63,185 nt of DNA from an uncultured Porphyromonadaceae bacterium (GCA_946410185.1 CAMJZI010000005.1:1-63185), one strand, 5' to 3'; positions 9,208 through 19,986 are shown, counted from the first letter of the stretch. Numbers and translations are program-made. The notes: generated by a model from the sequence alone, not told the origin.

Positions 9208-11772
9208 ATGAAACGTTTTTTATTCGCCTTGGCGATATCAATGGCTGCGGTATGCAGTCTGCAGGCTGGGCCGGTCAACGAGGCCGAGGCCCGTCAAGTG
9301 GCCGACAATTTTTTCTCGCAAGATAAATACCACTTCGCCACTCAGGCTGGTACAACTGCGACCCGTCTTGCCTATGTGGCCGAGCACGAGCGCTTCTTCG
9401 TGTTTGACCGCGGCGCTCGGGGTGGATTCGTGGTCGTGGCAGGTGATGACCGCTTGCCCCAGGTGCTGGCTCATGGTGCCAGCGGGGATTTCTCGCAGGG
9501 TCTCCTGCCTGATGCCGTGCGCTACTGGCTGAACGAGATGAACAGGCAGATCGCGTTCCTGCAATCGCACGACGATGTGGCAGCCCATGTGCCCGCTAAG
9601 CGTGCTCAAGTCGTGGAGCCCCTCTTGTCCACCCAGTGGGATCAGGACGTGCCTTACAATAACTATTGTCCCACCTACACGCTGCCCAATGGCGACATCA
9701 ACCGTGCCGTGACAGGATGTGTGGCCACCGCCACTGCTCAGGTGATGAATTATTACCAGTGGCCTGATGTGGGTGTGGGCAGCCATTCCTACACGTGCAA
9801 TGTGAATAATATGACCGTTACCGAACTCAGTGCAGACTACAGCCAGTCGGTCTATCGATGGGACTTGATGCTCGACCGCTATGATGCCTCGAGCAGTGCC
9901 GAGTCTTGCGATGCGGTTGCTCGGCTGATGTCGGATGTGGGTATCTCGGTGGATATGGGATATGGCAGCAGCAGCGGTGCATCGGAATATGCTGCCTCTC
10001 AGGCTCTGAAACGCTATTTCAAATATGCCAATACATGCTACTGGCTGAACCGCGACTATTACAGCGCAGCCGAGTGGGACGAGCTGATGGTTGCTGAATT
10101 GAGCGCCCGCCGCCCTGTGATGTATTGCGGATATGCATTTGACGGGGGCCATGCCTTTGTGCTCGACGGCGTTGATGCCAAGGGCTACTACCATGTGAAC
10201 TGGGGATGGGGTGGCAATTTTGACGGCTATTTCCTTGTGTCGGTTCTTGCGCCCACATCGGGCATGGATTTCAAGTACATGCAAGACGGTCTTTTTGGTC
10301 TGGTGCCTGATTACCGGGCCGATGAGGTGGACAAAGTGCTGTACATCCGCAGCCAGATGATACCGTTGACCCAGGCTGTCCCCTTGGGCAATGAGGTCAG
10401 CCTCAACATTGACCAACTCATCGCCGAGGGAAATGCGCTGGACACGGCGGGATACGATATCGATCAGAATGGCCGAAAGAGGTATTATTCCTTGATACAC
10501 ATGTCACTGGATGCCTATAACGAGACTGGCTTGAAATTCATGGGCCAATTGTTCGATTACAAGCATTACCTGAATGGATGGGGAAGAACGGGACAGAATG
10601 TGTCCATTACCTTGCCTGAGCGACTCAATGATGGCGAATATCAGTTGAAATTGGCCTATTCGCTTGAGGATGGCAATGCCTGCGACCAGCCAGTGTATGA
10701 CTACAGCGGCAAGGAGGTCTATGTCAAGATGCAAGTGCGCAACGACACCGCCTTCTTGTCGGATTGTTTCTTGTATAACACCTATAGTTTGGAGTCAATG
10801 ATTGTGCAGCCTGGCGTCACAATTGGCCAGCCCTTTGACATTAGCGTGTCATTGTCCTACAACATGCCGTGGACGTCTGGCGAAGGCCCATTGGGCAATG
10901 TTTATCTCTCAATGATCAAGGACGGCCAGGAAGTGGCGGTCAGTGACATGTATGAGATTCAGGTTCCCGCTCAATCGGTAAAGACATTCGAGATGCAGAT
11001 GACTGCGCCTGAGGAGTGGGGACGTTATTACCTTGTCTTGCATGATGAGAGTGACAACCAGATTGTGAAATTCAATATGTGGGAAGGTGTCCAGGACGAT
11101 TCCCCGGTAACCTTCTTTGTGTTGCCCGTGTGCCAAAGCCTTGTCGAGGATTTTGAGACCATGACGGCCAACAACAAAACAAACGAGAAGAATGTTCCGG
11201 GTCGCTTCACCACATGGAGTTTCAACAAGAGCGGTGTGCGTGCACCTGGAGAGACTTTGTGCAACGGTACCAATGCTGTGATGATGAAGAATCCCAGTAC
11301 AATTTCCAGTACCCAGCCTCTGCATCATGACTTTTTCCTGGCTCAGGCCTCATTCTTTAACCAGTCATCCTCGCTGGCCAAGTATGCGCTGGAGTATTCG
11401 GTCGATGGTGCCGCACCCTGGCACAGGGTCAATACCATCGACAGCCTGGAGCTGGCCGAAGTTCCCTCCAAGAGCCAGGTTCTGGCCACATGGGTGCTCG
11501 ATGTGCCGGCATCCCAGCCCACCTACTTCCGCATTGCCATGATTGGCGGAGGTTCGTCCGCCGCTACCTATGTTGACGACATTATTTTCTATTATACCGA
11601 TGTGGCCGGTGACGTCAACCACGATGGCGAGATCAACATTGCCGATGTCAATGCCATCATCAATGCCATCTTGACTTTGGCAACCAATGTGAATACTGAT
11701 GCTGATGTGAACGGCGATGGCGAGGTCAATATCGCAGATGTCAACGCTGTCATCAGGCTCATCCTTGACTGA
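9208..11772 (+). CDS. Secreted C10 (streptopain-like) peptidase with C-terminal dockerin
   Basis: Signal peptide from ATG 9208; prodomain; TGCVATATAQVMNYYQWP catalytic Cys; GGHAFVLDGVD and YHVNWGWGG; C-terminal GDVNHDGEINIADVNAII…DVNGDGEVNIADVNAVIRLILD dockerin. Confidence 0.9.
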   Translation: MKRFLFALAISMAAVCSLQAGPVNEAEARQVADNFFSQDKYHFATQAGTTATRLAYVAEHERFFVFDRGARGGFVVVAGDDRLPQVLAHGASGDFSQGLLPDAVRYWLNEMNRQIAFLQSHDDVAAHVPAKRAQVVEPLLSTQWDQDVPYNNYCPTYTLPNGDINRAVTGCVATATAQVMNYYQWPDVGVGSHSYTCNVNNMTVTELSADYSQSVYRWDLMLDRYDASSSAESCDAVARLMSDVGISVDMGYGSSSGASEYAASQALKRYFKYANTCYWLNRDYYSAAEWDELMVAELSARRPVMYCGYAFDGGHAFVLDGVDAKGYYHVNWGWGGNFDGYFLVSVLAPTSGMDFKYMQDGLFGLVPDYRADEVDKVLYIRSQMIPLTQAVPLGNEVSLNIDQLIAEGNALDTAGYDIDQNGRKRYYSLIHMSLDAYNETGLKFMGQLFDYKHYLNGWGRTGQNVSITLPERLNDGEYQLKLAYSLEDGNACDQPVYDYSGKEVYVKMQVRNDTAFLSDCFLYNTYSLESMIVQPGVTIGQPFDISVSLSYNMPWTSGEGPLGNVYLSMIKDGQEVAVSDMYEIQVPAQSVKTFEMQMTAPEEWGRYYLVLHDESDNQIVKFNMWEGVQDDSPVTFFVLPVCQSLVEDFETMTANNKTNEKNVPGRFTTWSFNKSGVRAPGETLCNGTNAVMMKNPSTISSTQPLHHDFFLAQASFFNQSSSLAKYALEYSVDGAAPWHRVNTIDSLELAEVPSKSQVLATWVLDVPASQPTYFRIAMIGGGSSAATYVDDIIFYYTDVAGDVNHDGEINIADVNAIINAILTLATNVNTDADVNGDGEVNIADVNAVIRLILD

Positions 11773-11798
11773 TGCGATGGCCGGCGGCCGTTATGCAA

Positions 11799-12710
11799 TC
11801 AGCGGTGAATAAGCTGTAAAGCGGTAGTAACGGCATCATCTGGGGCAACCCATGTGATGCCGTTATCACGTCGGTACCAGGTGAGCTGTTTTTTTGCATA
11901 GACGCGGGTGTTTTTCTTCATGCGCTCGATGGCGGTGTGGCGGTCCATCGTGCCGTCAAACATGGCAAACATCTCTTTCATGCCCACGGTGTTGAGTGAG
12001 TTGAGGTGGCGCAAGTGATAGACTGCGCGGGCCTCTTGTTCCAGCCCCATGTCAATCATGCGGTCCACACGCTGGTTGATGCGGATAAATAACTGTTCGC
12101 GCCCGATATTGAGTGCCAGCTTGACGATGTTGAAATCGCGCTGCTTGGCGGTGCCGGTGCGCAGGGTGGAGTAGGGCACGCCGGCCTGGCGGCATATTTC
12201 CACTCCGTGGCACACACGACTGGTGTTTTTGCGGTCAATCGTCGAGGCATATTGCGGGTCCAGCTGCTCCAATTCGGCCACGAGGCTTTCCAGCCCGTCG
12301 CGTTGCAGTTTCTCCTTGACGGCGCCACGCACTTCGGGGCTGATGTCGGGCAACTGGTCAATGCCACGGCACACAGCGTCGACATAGAGCATTGACCCGC
12401 CGCACATAATGGCATATTCACCATGTTGCCATAGCGATGGGAGCAGAGCGAGCACATCGCTCTCGAACTGTGCGGCGCTGTAGCTCTCTTCCAGGTCCTT
12501 AATGGCCACGAAGTGGTGCCGTGCTGCCGCCAGTTCCTCGGCGGTCGGCGCTGCGGTGCAGATGGGGATGCCGCGATAAATCTGGCGTGAATCGGCGTTG
12601 ATGATGTCACAATGCAGGCGTTGCGCCAACTCGATGGCCGCCGCCGTTTTGCCCACTCCTGTGGGGCCAGTGATGACGATCAACGTCTTCTCCATTTCAT
12701 CTATGGACAA
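11799..12710 (-). CDS. miaA: tRNA dimethylallyltransferase
   Basis: VITGPTGVGKTAAAIELA, INADSRQIYRG, GGSMLYVDAVCRG, YAKKQLTWYRR; probable start at MEKTLI (12695). Confidence 0.93.
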   Translation of the reverse strand: MSIDEMEKTLIVITGPTGVGKTAAAIELAQRLHCDIINADSRQIYRGIPICTAAPTAEELAAARHHFVAIKDLEESYSAAQFESDVLALLPSLWQHGEYAIMCGGSMLYVDAVCRGIDQLPDISPEVRGAVKEKLQRDGLESLVAELEQLDPQYASTIDRKNTSRVCHGVEICRQAGVPYSTLRTGTAKQRDFNIVKLALNIGREQLFIRINQRVDRMIDMGLEQEARAVYHLRHLNSLNTVGMKEMFAMFDGTMDRHTAIERMKKNTRVYAKKQLTWYRRDNGITWVAPDDAVTTALQLIHR

Positions 12711-12721
12711 TACTTAAACAT

Positions 12722-13918
12722 CTACTGCTCAGTGTCTTGACGCTCGTTGTGATACTTCTCGAGTAGCGAGCTTGTTAAGGGCAGCGGCTCCTTGTTGTCG
12801 TGCACTTCCTTCTTTTTGGTCTTGTAGAGCGGGTTGGGCTGGTGCAGCACAAACTCGCAGTAATAGGAAATGATGAGTGTCGTCAGCGGCAAGCCGATAA
12901 TCAAACCGATAAAGCCCATCACATAGACCCATAACGACAGTGACAGGAAAATGATGGCAGGATTCAAGCCCATCTGCGACTTCATGATGGTGGGAATGAG
13001 CACCATGTCCTGGATAATCTGGCAGACGATGTAGGCCACGATGATCCAGGCGAACATGACCCAGAAACTCGTGCCAGTGGCAGCCGTAGCCACTAGGCAC
13101 AAGAATGCGGCAATCGGGATGGAAATCAGTTGCAAGTAGGGCACCATATTCAGCACACCCACAAACATGCCAAAGGCGATGGCCATGGGAAGCCCGATGA
13201 TATAGAACTCGATGGCAAAAATCACACCCACAAAGAAGGAGACTGCGGCCTGACCGCGGAAGTAGCGGCTCATGGTGTCGGCCACGTCGCCAAAGATGCG
13301 CAAGGCCATGCGGCGGTACTTGGATGGAATGGCAGCTTTGAAACCATGCGATAATTTGTTAAAATCCAGCAGAATGAAAAACATGTACAGCAACACAATG
13401 AACCATGACACGATGCTGACAATCACGCTCATGGTGCCGCCCAATACCGACCAGGCACCCGAAGCCGCCTTGTTGATGAGGTCCATCCACTGCTGCTTGC
13501 TGAATATCTCATTGATCTTGTTGATATCGATGTAGCGCTGGATGAATTCGTTGATTTCGGCGGGCACATACGGGATGCGCAACGAGGATTTGGCATAAGC
13601 TGCCAGCTGCTTGGACATCACGCCAAACTCGTCTATAAGATATGGAATGATGAGCCAGCACAAGCCTGCGATTACTGCTATCACTATCATCAGGGCCAGC
13701 ACCACCGCCACGCCGCGAGACTTGATGCGGGCTTTGTGTTGCAGCCACTCGACCAGCGGTTCGATGATGTAAGCAAGGATAAAGCCCACGACAAAGGGCA
13801 TCAGCACGGGGCTCAAGTAGTTGACGAGCCACACGCCCACGGCTACACTGATAAGGGTCAGCACCATCCTTACCACGCGGTCAAAGTCATATTTCTTCGG
13901 TTCGATTGCTTGTGCCAT
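12722..13918 (-). CDS. AI-2E family transporter / permease
   Basis: Multi-TM; 'YLSPVLMPFVVGFILAYIIEPLVEWL', 'FVGVLNMVPYLQLISIPIAAF' typical of the family. Confidence 0.88.
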   Translation of the reverse strand: MAQAIEPKKYDFDRVVRMVLTLISVAVGVWLVNYLSPVLMPFVVGFILAYIIEPLVEWLQHKARIKSRGVAVVLALMIVIAVIAGLCWLIIPYLIDEFGVMSKQLAAYAKSSLRIPYVPAEINEFIQRYIDINKINEIFSKQQWMDLINKAASGAWSVLGGTMSVIVSIVSWFIVLLYMFFILLDFNKLSHGFKAAIPSKYRRMALRIFGDVADTMSRYFRGQAAVSFFVGVIFAIEFYIIGLPMAIAFGMFVGVLNMVPYLQLISIPIAAFLCLVATAATGTSFWVMFAWIIVAYIVCQIIQDMVLIPTIMKSQMGLNPAIIFLSLSLWVYVMGFIGLIIGLPLTTLIISYYCEFVLHQPNPLYKTKKKEVHDNKEPLPLTSSLLEKYHNERQDTEQ

Positions 13919-13942
13919 TGCTCTAAAATGACAGGGTTAGGG

Positions 13943-14698
13943 TTAAATGTTGATGTCAACTTCGACCGGACAGTGGTCGCTGCCGTAGATGTCGGTGTGG
14001 ATGCGGGCATCAGTCAGCTGATTTTGCAAGCGGTTGCTCACCAGGAAGTAGTCGATGCGCCAGCCGGCGTTCTTCTCACGTGCCTTGAAACGGTAACTCC
14101 ACCATGAGTAGACATCGGTCACGTCGGGGTTAAAAAAACGCCAGGTATCGGTAAAACCGGCATTGAGCAACTGGGTCATCTTTTCGCGCTCCTCGTCGGT
14201 GAAACCGGCGTTCTTGCGATTGGTCTTGGGATTCTTCAGGTCAATTTCCTGATGAGCCACATTCAAGTCGCCGCACACCACCACGGGTTTGATCTTGTCC
14301 AGTTCCAGCAGGTAGTTGCGGAAGGCTTCCTCCCACGTCATGCGGTAATCGAGACGGCGCAGGCCGTCCTGGCTGTTGGGGGTATAGCATGTCACGAGGT
14401 AGAACCCAGGCATCTCCAGGGTAATGACACGGCCCTCGTGGTCGTGTTCCTCGATGCCCATGCCGCAGGTGACGTTCAGCGGCTCGTGGCGGCTGTAGAT
14501 GGCAGTGCCCGAGTAACCTTTCTTCTCGGCATAGTTCCAGTAGGAACGATAACCCTCGAATTCAAGATCCAACTGCCCTGCTTGCATTTTAGTCTCCTGC
14601 AGGCAGAAGAAGTCGGCATCGAGCATCTTGAAAATGTCGGCGAATCCCTTTCCAGCCACGGCCCTCAGGCCGTTCACGTTCCATGAGATGAATTTCAT
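13943..14698 (-). CDS. xth: Exodeoxyribonuclease III
   Basis: [61 protein letters not shown]. Confidence 0.95.
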   Translation of the reverse strand: MKFISWNVNGLRAVAGKGFADIFKMLDADFFCLQETKMQAGQLDLEFEGYRSYWNYAEKKGYSGTAIYSRHEPLNVTCGMGIEEHDHEGRVITLEMPGFYLVTCYTPNSQDGLRRLDYRMTWEEAFRNYLLELDKIKPVVVCGDLNVAHQEIDLKNPKTNRKNAGFTDEEREKMTQLLNAGFTDTWRFFNPDVTDVYSWWSYRFKAREKNAGWRIDYFLVSNRLQNQLTDARIHTDIYGSDHCPVEVDINI

Positions 14699-14712
14699 TG
14701 TTTCAATGGGTT

Positions 14713-14895
14713 TTAAGTTTTGAATTGTCGTGATGCCGAATCATATCTGATGCCAGCACGGCCCAATTCGGCCTCCAGTGCTGTCACGTTAATTCCAGCG
14801 CTCACACAAAATGTGTACAAGTCCATATTGTTGGCCTTGAGCATCATGTTCACATACTGCGATTTCATGTATGGATCCTGTGGTAGATTCATCAT
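14713..14895 (-). CDS. Small conserved-type hypothetical protein (60 aa)
   Basis: Complete ORF, co-directional with xth, intergenic location. Confidence 0.5.
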   Translation of the reverse strand: MMNLPQDPYMKSQYVNMMLKANNMDLYTFCVSAGINVTALEAELGRAGIRYDSASRQFKT

Positions 14896-14987
14896 CTTAC
14901 TGGATTAGTCATTTTTAATCTGCAAATATACAGCATTTTTTGTGTCAGTTGCTCAATTTGACAATAAAAAGAAGTAATTTTGTGGTA

Positions 14988-16622
14988 ATGAACAACAAGT
15001 TTCATCGATTGGGTGCCGAAGCGGCAACGGTAGAGTTGCCGCGGCAGTTTACGTGCCCCTTCTGCTATGAACCACATCCGTTGGCGCTAATGGCTGTGAA
15101 ACAAGTGCAAAGCTATGTTGCTGTGCGTGGCGATTGGGCCGACGAGTTGGCGGCGGGCAAGATGCTGGGCGTGCTTGTGGCTCGGGACACTCAAGGTCAA
15201 TTGGGTTTCCTGGCAGCCTTCTCGGGCAACTTGGCGGGCAGTGTGCGGCATGATTTCTTTGTGCCGCCTGTTTATGACTTGCTGGATCCGCAGGGCGAAT
15301 TCAAGCAGGGCGAGGCGCAAATTACCGCCATTAACCGTGAGGTGGAAAGGCTTGAGACTTCGCCTGAATTGGTTCAAATGCTGGACCAAAAGGCCACGGC
15401 ATGCCAAAAAAAGTGCGATGAAATCGGGAATTTTAAAGCAATGATGGCGCGTCATAAACTCAACCGTGACCAGTTGCGCACTGCTGGAAACCTGAGTGAT
15501 GAGCAACAGGAATCGCTCTTGAGCCAGAGCCGTTACGAGAAAGCCGAGTTGAAGCGCATTCGCCAGCGCCATGAGGTTGAAATTCAAAAAATCGTCGATG
15601 AAATCGATGATTTTCGCCATCACATCCATACTTTGAAGACCCGTCGTAAGGCCATGAGCGAGGCTCTGCAAGAGCGCATTTTTCGCTTGTTTGTCGTGAG
15701 CAATGCCCGTGGCGAACGCCGCGATTTGGTCGAGGTATTCCGTCCATTAGGCACATTGCCGCCTGCAGGGGCAGGGGAGTGCTGTGCTCCGCGTTTGCTC
15801 AACTATGCTTTCAACAGCGGGTTGCGGCCTGTGTGCATGGCCGAGTTCTGGTGGGGAGCCTCGCCCGTGGGCGAGGTGCGTCACCATGGTCATTTCTATC
15901 CCGCTTGCCGCAGCAAGTGCAAGCCCATTCTGGAATTTATGCTGCAAGGGCTGGATGTTGAGCCAAACCCATTAGAGCAGTCCATAGAAGAAGATGTGCC
16001 GCTCGATGTAATCTATGATGACCAGTGGATAACGGTGCTGAATAAGCCGTCGGGAATGCTCACCGTTCCCGGCAAGGCGCTGGATGACTCCTTGCTCTCC
16101 CGTTACCAGGCTGCCCACCCCGAGGCCGTCGGACCCATCGTGGTGCACCGCTTGGACCAGGAGACTTCAGGCCTGGTCATTTTTGCCAAGGACAAGGCGA
16201 CCCACAAGGCTTTGCAGCGACAATTCGAGGACCACACAATCAAGAAGCGATATCTTGCCGTGCTCGATGGAGAAGTCGAGACCAGCGAGGGCGTGATAGA
16301 CCTGCCCTTATTGCCTGATGTGGAAGACCGTCCCCGGCAGCGTGTGGATCGTGAACATGGCAAACCGGCGCAGACCCGCTATTGTGTGCTGGAGCGCAGA
16401 AACGGCATCACGCACATTGCCTTGGAGCCGTTGACTGGGCGGACCCACCAGTTGAGGGTTCATTCCTCGCACCCGCTGGGTCTAAACTGCCCCATTATGG
16501 GCGACCGCCTGTATGGACGTGCTGCCACGCGCTTGATGCTCCATGCCCAGTCCATCACTTTCTTGCATCCTGCCACGGGTAAATCCATGACACTCGACAC
16601 ACCGCTTCCTCCAGGTTTCTGA
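14988..16622 (+). CDS. RluA-family pseudouridine synthase with long N-terminal extension
   Basis: C-terminal VHRLDQETSGLVIFAKDKATHKALQRQFE and GRTHQLRVHSSHPLG; N-terminal CPFCYEPHP and coiled-coil region; ATG at 14988. Confidence 0.9.
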   Translation: MNNKFHRLGAEAATVELPRQFTCPFCYEPHPLALMAVKQVQSYVAVRGDWADELAAGKMLGVLVARDTQGQLGFLAAFSGNLAGSVRHDFFVPPVYDLLDPQGEFKQGEAQITAINREVERLETSPELVQMLDQKATACQKKCDEIGNFKAMMARHKLNRDQLRTAGNLSDEQQESLLSQSRYEKAELKRIRQRHEVEIQKIVDEIDDFRHHIHTLKTRRKAMSEALQERIFRLFVVSNARGERRDLVEVFRPLGTLPPAGAGECCAPRLLNYAFNSGLRPVCMAEFWWGASPVGEVRHHGHFYPACRSKCKPILEFMLQGLDVEPNPLEQSIEEDVPLDVIYDDQWITVLNKPSGMLTVPGKALDDSLLSRYQAAHPEAVGPIVVHRLDQETSGLVIFAKDKATHKALQRQFEDHTIKKRYLAVLDGEVETSEGVIDLPLLPDVEDRPRQRVDREHGKPAQTRYCVLERRNGITHIALEPLTGRTHQLRVHSSHPLGLNCPIMGDRLYGRAATRLMLHAQSITFLHPATGKSMTLDTPLPPGF

Positions 16623-16827
16623 CCATGCATTAGCGTGGCCGAGAATTGAAATTATTTACATTTTTTTTGAAAAAAACGACTTTTAGTCAAAAAGAATGAA
16701 ACAATCCTAATAGTTTACAAAAATAAATTAAAACATTTTGATGTTTGCAATCGTAACTCTATATTTGCGCAGAAAAACATTGGCATTGACAGCCTTTTAA
16801 TAGTGAAGAAATAAACACAAATAGCCT

Positions 16828-17268
16828 ATGCTCAAACAATTACGCTTAGGATTCTTGCTATCGTTGGCCATGACTGCGGTGTTGCCTTTGGCAGCACAAG
16901 TGCGTCATGTGACAACAGTCAATCCCATGTCCAAACAGTCCTATATGGAGGTATATGAGTTTGACTATGTGGATATTCAACCGCAGTTTCCTGGCGGTGA
17001 ACGCGGTCTCATCAATTTCATCAACAAGACCCGCGAATATCCCTATCATGCTTATAAGAAGCGTATTCAGGGCCGCGTGCTGTGCAGTTTCATCGTGGGT
17101 ACCGACGGTCGCGTGTCCGACGTGCGCGTCATTCGTGGGGCAGGCGACGAGAGTCTGAACCGCGAGGCTATCCGCGTGATTGGTGAGATGCCCAAGTGGA
17201 GTGTGGGCAAGGTGGGCAAGCAGCCAGTGCCCGTGAGGGTTGTGTTGCCTATTAACTTCAGGCTGTAA
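16828..17268 (+). CDS. Exported TonB C-terminal-domain protein
   Basis: Signal peptide; FPGGERGLINFINKTREYPYHAYKKRIQGRVLCSFIVGTDGRVSDVRVIRGAGDESLNREAIRVIGEMPKWSVGK TonB_C motif. Confidence 0.88.
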   Translation: MLKQLRLGFLLSLAMTAVLPLAAQVRHVTTVNPMSKQSYMEVYEFDYVDIQPQFPGGERGLINFINKTREYPYHAYKKRIQGRVLCSFIVGTDGRVSDVRVIRGAGDESLNREAIRVIGEMPKWSVGKVGKQPVPVRVVLPINFRL

Positions 17269-17303
17269 TCGATCAGAAAACCATGTATTGTTTTATATTT
17301 GCC

Positions 17304-17336
17304 AAGAGAGGGATTTCATCACGATTTCCCTCTCTT
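17304..17336 (+). terminator. Rho-independent-like terminator after the TonB-CTD gene
   Basis: AAGAGAGGGA…TCCCTCTCTT perfect 10-bp stem. Confidence 0.7.
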
Positions 17337-17456
17337 TAAGCTATGTGGCCCTTGCAGATGGATGATGTGTGTAACGTGTTATCGTTTTAAGTGTCAATGC
17401 TGAACGTGCCTCATTTTTTTATTTCATGAATATAATGAATACCCGTAATTTATTTG

Positions 17457-17464
17457 TAATTTTG
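17457..17464 (+). promoter_or_regulatory. -7 element TAATTTTG upstream of C10 gene 1 of the tandem array
   Basis: TTTATTTGTAATTTTGCG; near-identical to the context at 20081-20098. Confidence 0.45.
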
Positions 17465-17528
17465 CGTTAGGAATACATTTCCTGAATTGTGTTATAACCA
17501 TCAATAGAAACTAATTCTTAACTTTTTT

Positions 17529-19922
17529 ATGAGAAAATTTCTGCTTCTTGTCTCATTGCTGACCCTGGCGGTTATGCCCGTCACGGCCACCGATGTCGAT
17601 ATGTCGATGGCACAAGCGTCAGCCCAGCGTTTTTTGCTCAACAAGGCAGTAACTCAGCGTTTTACAGGTGTCCCCGGTTCCAACCTCAGGTTGTTGCATG
17701 CCGAGGCCAATTCCTCACGCCTGTCACAGGCCGTGTATTACATCTTTAACTCAGACCAGGGCTTCGTCATCATTGCCGGTGACGACCGCGCCCAGGAGGT
17801 GCTCGCCTATGGCGACCGACAACTTGACATGAAACGCTTGCCCGAAAACATGAAGTTCTGGCTCGGTACCTACAAGAAGCAAATCGAGTACCTGCAGTCC
17901 CATCCCGGCCTTGTCGTCGATAAGCCCAAGATGTCGCAAAACTTGCAGACTCCCACGATAGCCCCGATGCTCACCGCCGAGTGGGACCAAGATGCACCTT
18001 ATTATAACCATTGTCCCGTCTATGACGGTATGCTGTGCCTGACGGGTTGCCCCGCCACGTCGTTGTCGATGGTGCTCTATCACTGGAAGTATCCCACCGA
18101 CCCGACACCCGAGGTGGATTCATACTTATGTACAAGTCTTGGTACCTATATTGAGGCCTTGCCATCGATCACGTTTGACTGGGACAACATGCTGGACAAA
18201 TACACGGGTTCTTACACCACCGCCCAGGCCGATGCCGTGGCATGGCTGATGCGCTATCTGGGCCAGGCCGAACACATGAGCTATGCTCCCGATGGCAGTG
18301 GTGCCTTGGGTGATGATATCCTGCGAGCAGTCAAGTTCTTTGGCTATGACGAGACTGCCGAATTGGTAACCAAGTCGGTGGCCGATTACTATGGCACCGA
18401 GACCGAACTCGTCAGCGATGAAGACTGGGCTGCGATGCTCCAGACCGAGCTTGCCGAGGGACGCCCCGTGGTGTATTGCGCCTTTGACTACTCCACCCAG
18501 CACGGCTGGAGCGGGCATGCCTTCAATGTGGATGGCTACACAGCCGGTACCGATACCTATCACGTCAACTGGGGTTGGAGTGGAGAAGGCAATGGTGACT
18601 TTGCGTTAAATGCGTTCAATTATGGCAACTATTCGTTCAATATCGAGCAGCAGATGATCATAGGCATTCAGCCGCCCATCACAACTCCCACCATCAGGGT
18701 GTCTTCTACTCATCTTGAGATGGACGCCTATGTAGAGAAATCTTCTACGGCCTCCTTTATAGTAACGGGCAAACAACTCCTCGACGGCATCACGCTGTCG
18801 CTCGACGACGAGAGCGGTGCCTTCTCGCTTGATGCCGGCAGCGTTGATTTCAGCGATGCTGAGCAAGGCAAGGTCATCACGGTCACCTATTCGCCCCAGG
18901 AAGTAGGCTATCACACTGCTACTGTGACATTGAGCAGTCCTGAGGCCGATGACGTGACAGTCACTATCAATGGTGAGGCGTCATTAGAGACCTATGTCCC
19001 GGTGATGTTGCCTGCCGACAGTGCATATATCGGCCTGACGTCATTCCGAGCCGATTGGACAGATTTGACCGAGGCCAAGAATGTGTCGACCTATGCCCTA
19101 GAGGTGAATACCAAGCCCGGTCCGGTTTTGATTGGTGAAGCCGATTGGAGCGATATCCACGAGAATTCCACCAACTATGCCGACAATCCCGCAGTGCTGC
19201 TGCCCCAGGGCTGGACGTTCAACGGCACGGGATTGTGGCGTGAGGAGTCGGGAATCTCAATCAATAACAAGAGTTCAATCATTACTCCTGCCTATGATTT
19301 GGTAGGATATGACAAGGTGACGGTCTTGGTCGTTGCCAAATCATCCATGTCGCAGAGTTCTTCCAAGTTTATCGTCTCTACGGGTGCCGATGAGGAGACC
19401 TTTACTACGGCGGCAGGTTCACCCTTTGCCCAGTATGTCGCTGTGCTGGACTGCAACGAGTTGGATCAGGTGACCATCGCCGGCAAGAGCGGTTTTCCTG
19501 TTTTCCAGAGCATCGAGGTGTATGCCGGCGAAGTGGATGCCGCCACATTGCGTGCAGTGGCCGAGCAGGGCGATACCGACTACCGCATCATCACGGGCAT
19601 TGAAAATCGATATTATACTGTCACGGGTCTTACTCCCGCAGGCAATTTCTATTATCGTGTCAAAGCCTATTACGTCGATGGCACCGAGAGCGAGTGGAGC
19701 AGGAGCCAGAATGTGACCCTGTTCGGTAGCAATCATGGCTATCGGCGTGGTGATGTGAACCACGACGGACACTTGGCTATCGATGATGTGACCCTCTTGA
19801 TTGATTTCCTCTTGAATCCGGCCAATGACATTTGCCCCATCTGTGCCGACGTTGATGCCGACAATGCAGTGAGCATTGCCGATGTCACTGCCCTCATCGA
19901 TTTGTTGCTGGCGGGGGAATAA
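17529..19922 (+). CDS. C10 peptidase, dockerin-tailed (tandem array copy 1)
   Basis: Signal peptide; prodomain; CLTGCPATSLSMVLYHWKYP; GHAFNVDGY; YHVNWGWSG; Ig-like and split Fn3-like domains; dockerin GDVNHDGHLAIDDV…CPICADVDADNAVSIADVTALIDLLL. Confidence 0.92.
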   Translation: MRKFLLLVSLLTLAVMPVTATDVDMSMAQASAQRFLLNKAVTQRFTGVPGSNLRLLHAEANSSRLSQAVYYIFNSDQGFVIIAGDDRAQEVLAYGDRQLDMKRLPENMKFWLGTYKKQIEYLQSHPGLVVDKPKMSQNLQTPTIAPMLTAEWDQDAPYYNHCPVYDGMLCLTGCPATSLSMVLYHWKYPTDPTPEVDSYLCTSLGTYIEALPSITFDWDNMLDKYTGSYTTAQADAVAWLMRYLGQAEHMSYAPDGSGALGDDILRAVKFFGYDETAELVTKSVADYYGTETELVSDEDWAAMLQTELAEGRPVVYCAFDYSTQHGWSGHAFNVDGYTAGTDTYHVNWGWSGEGNGDFALNAFNYGNYSFNIEQQMIIGIQPPITTPTIRVSSTHLEMDAYVEKSSTASFIVTGKQLLDGITLSLDDESGAFSLDAGSVDFSDAEQGKVITVTYSPQEVGYHTATVTLSSPEADDVTVTINGEASLETYVPVMLPADSAYIGLTSFRADWTDLTEAKNVSTYALEVNTKPGPVLIGEADWSDIHENSTNYADNPAVLLPQGWTFNGTGLWREESGISINNKSSIITPAYDLVGYDKVTVLVVAKSSMSQSSSKFIVSTGADEETFTTAAGSPFAQYVAVLDCNELDQVTIAGKSGFPVFQSIEVYAGEVDAATLRAVAEQGDTDYRIITGIENRYYTVTGLTPAGNFYYRVKAYYVDGTESEWSRSQNVTLFGSNHGYRRGDVNHDGHLAIDDVTLLIDFLLNPANDICPICADVDADNAVSIADVTALIDLLLAGE

Positions 19923-19942
19923 CCATTGAGTGATCGTGCTTT

Positions 19943-19986
19943 ATCATCTGGGGGGCTGGTGCCGTATGCATCAGGCCCCCTGATAG
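19943..19986 (+). terminator. Hairpin after C10 copy 1
   Basis: TATCATCTGGGGGGC…GGCCCCCTGATA imperfect stem. Confidence 0.55.

Noticed and set aside
14988-16622. RluA protein with long N-terminal extension as a fusion novelty
   Set aside because: Long N-terminal (CxxC plus coiled-coil) RluA-family variants are already known in several phyla; ordinary here.
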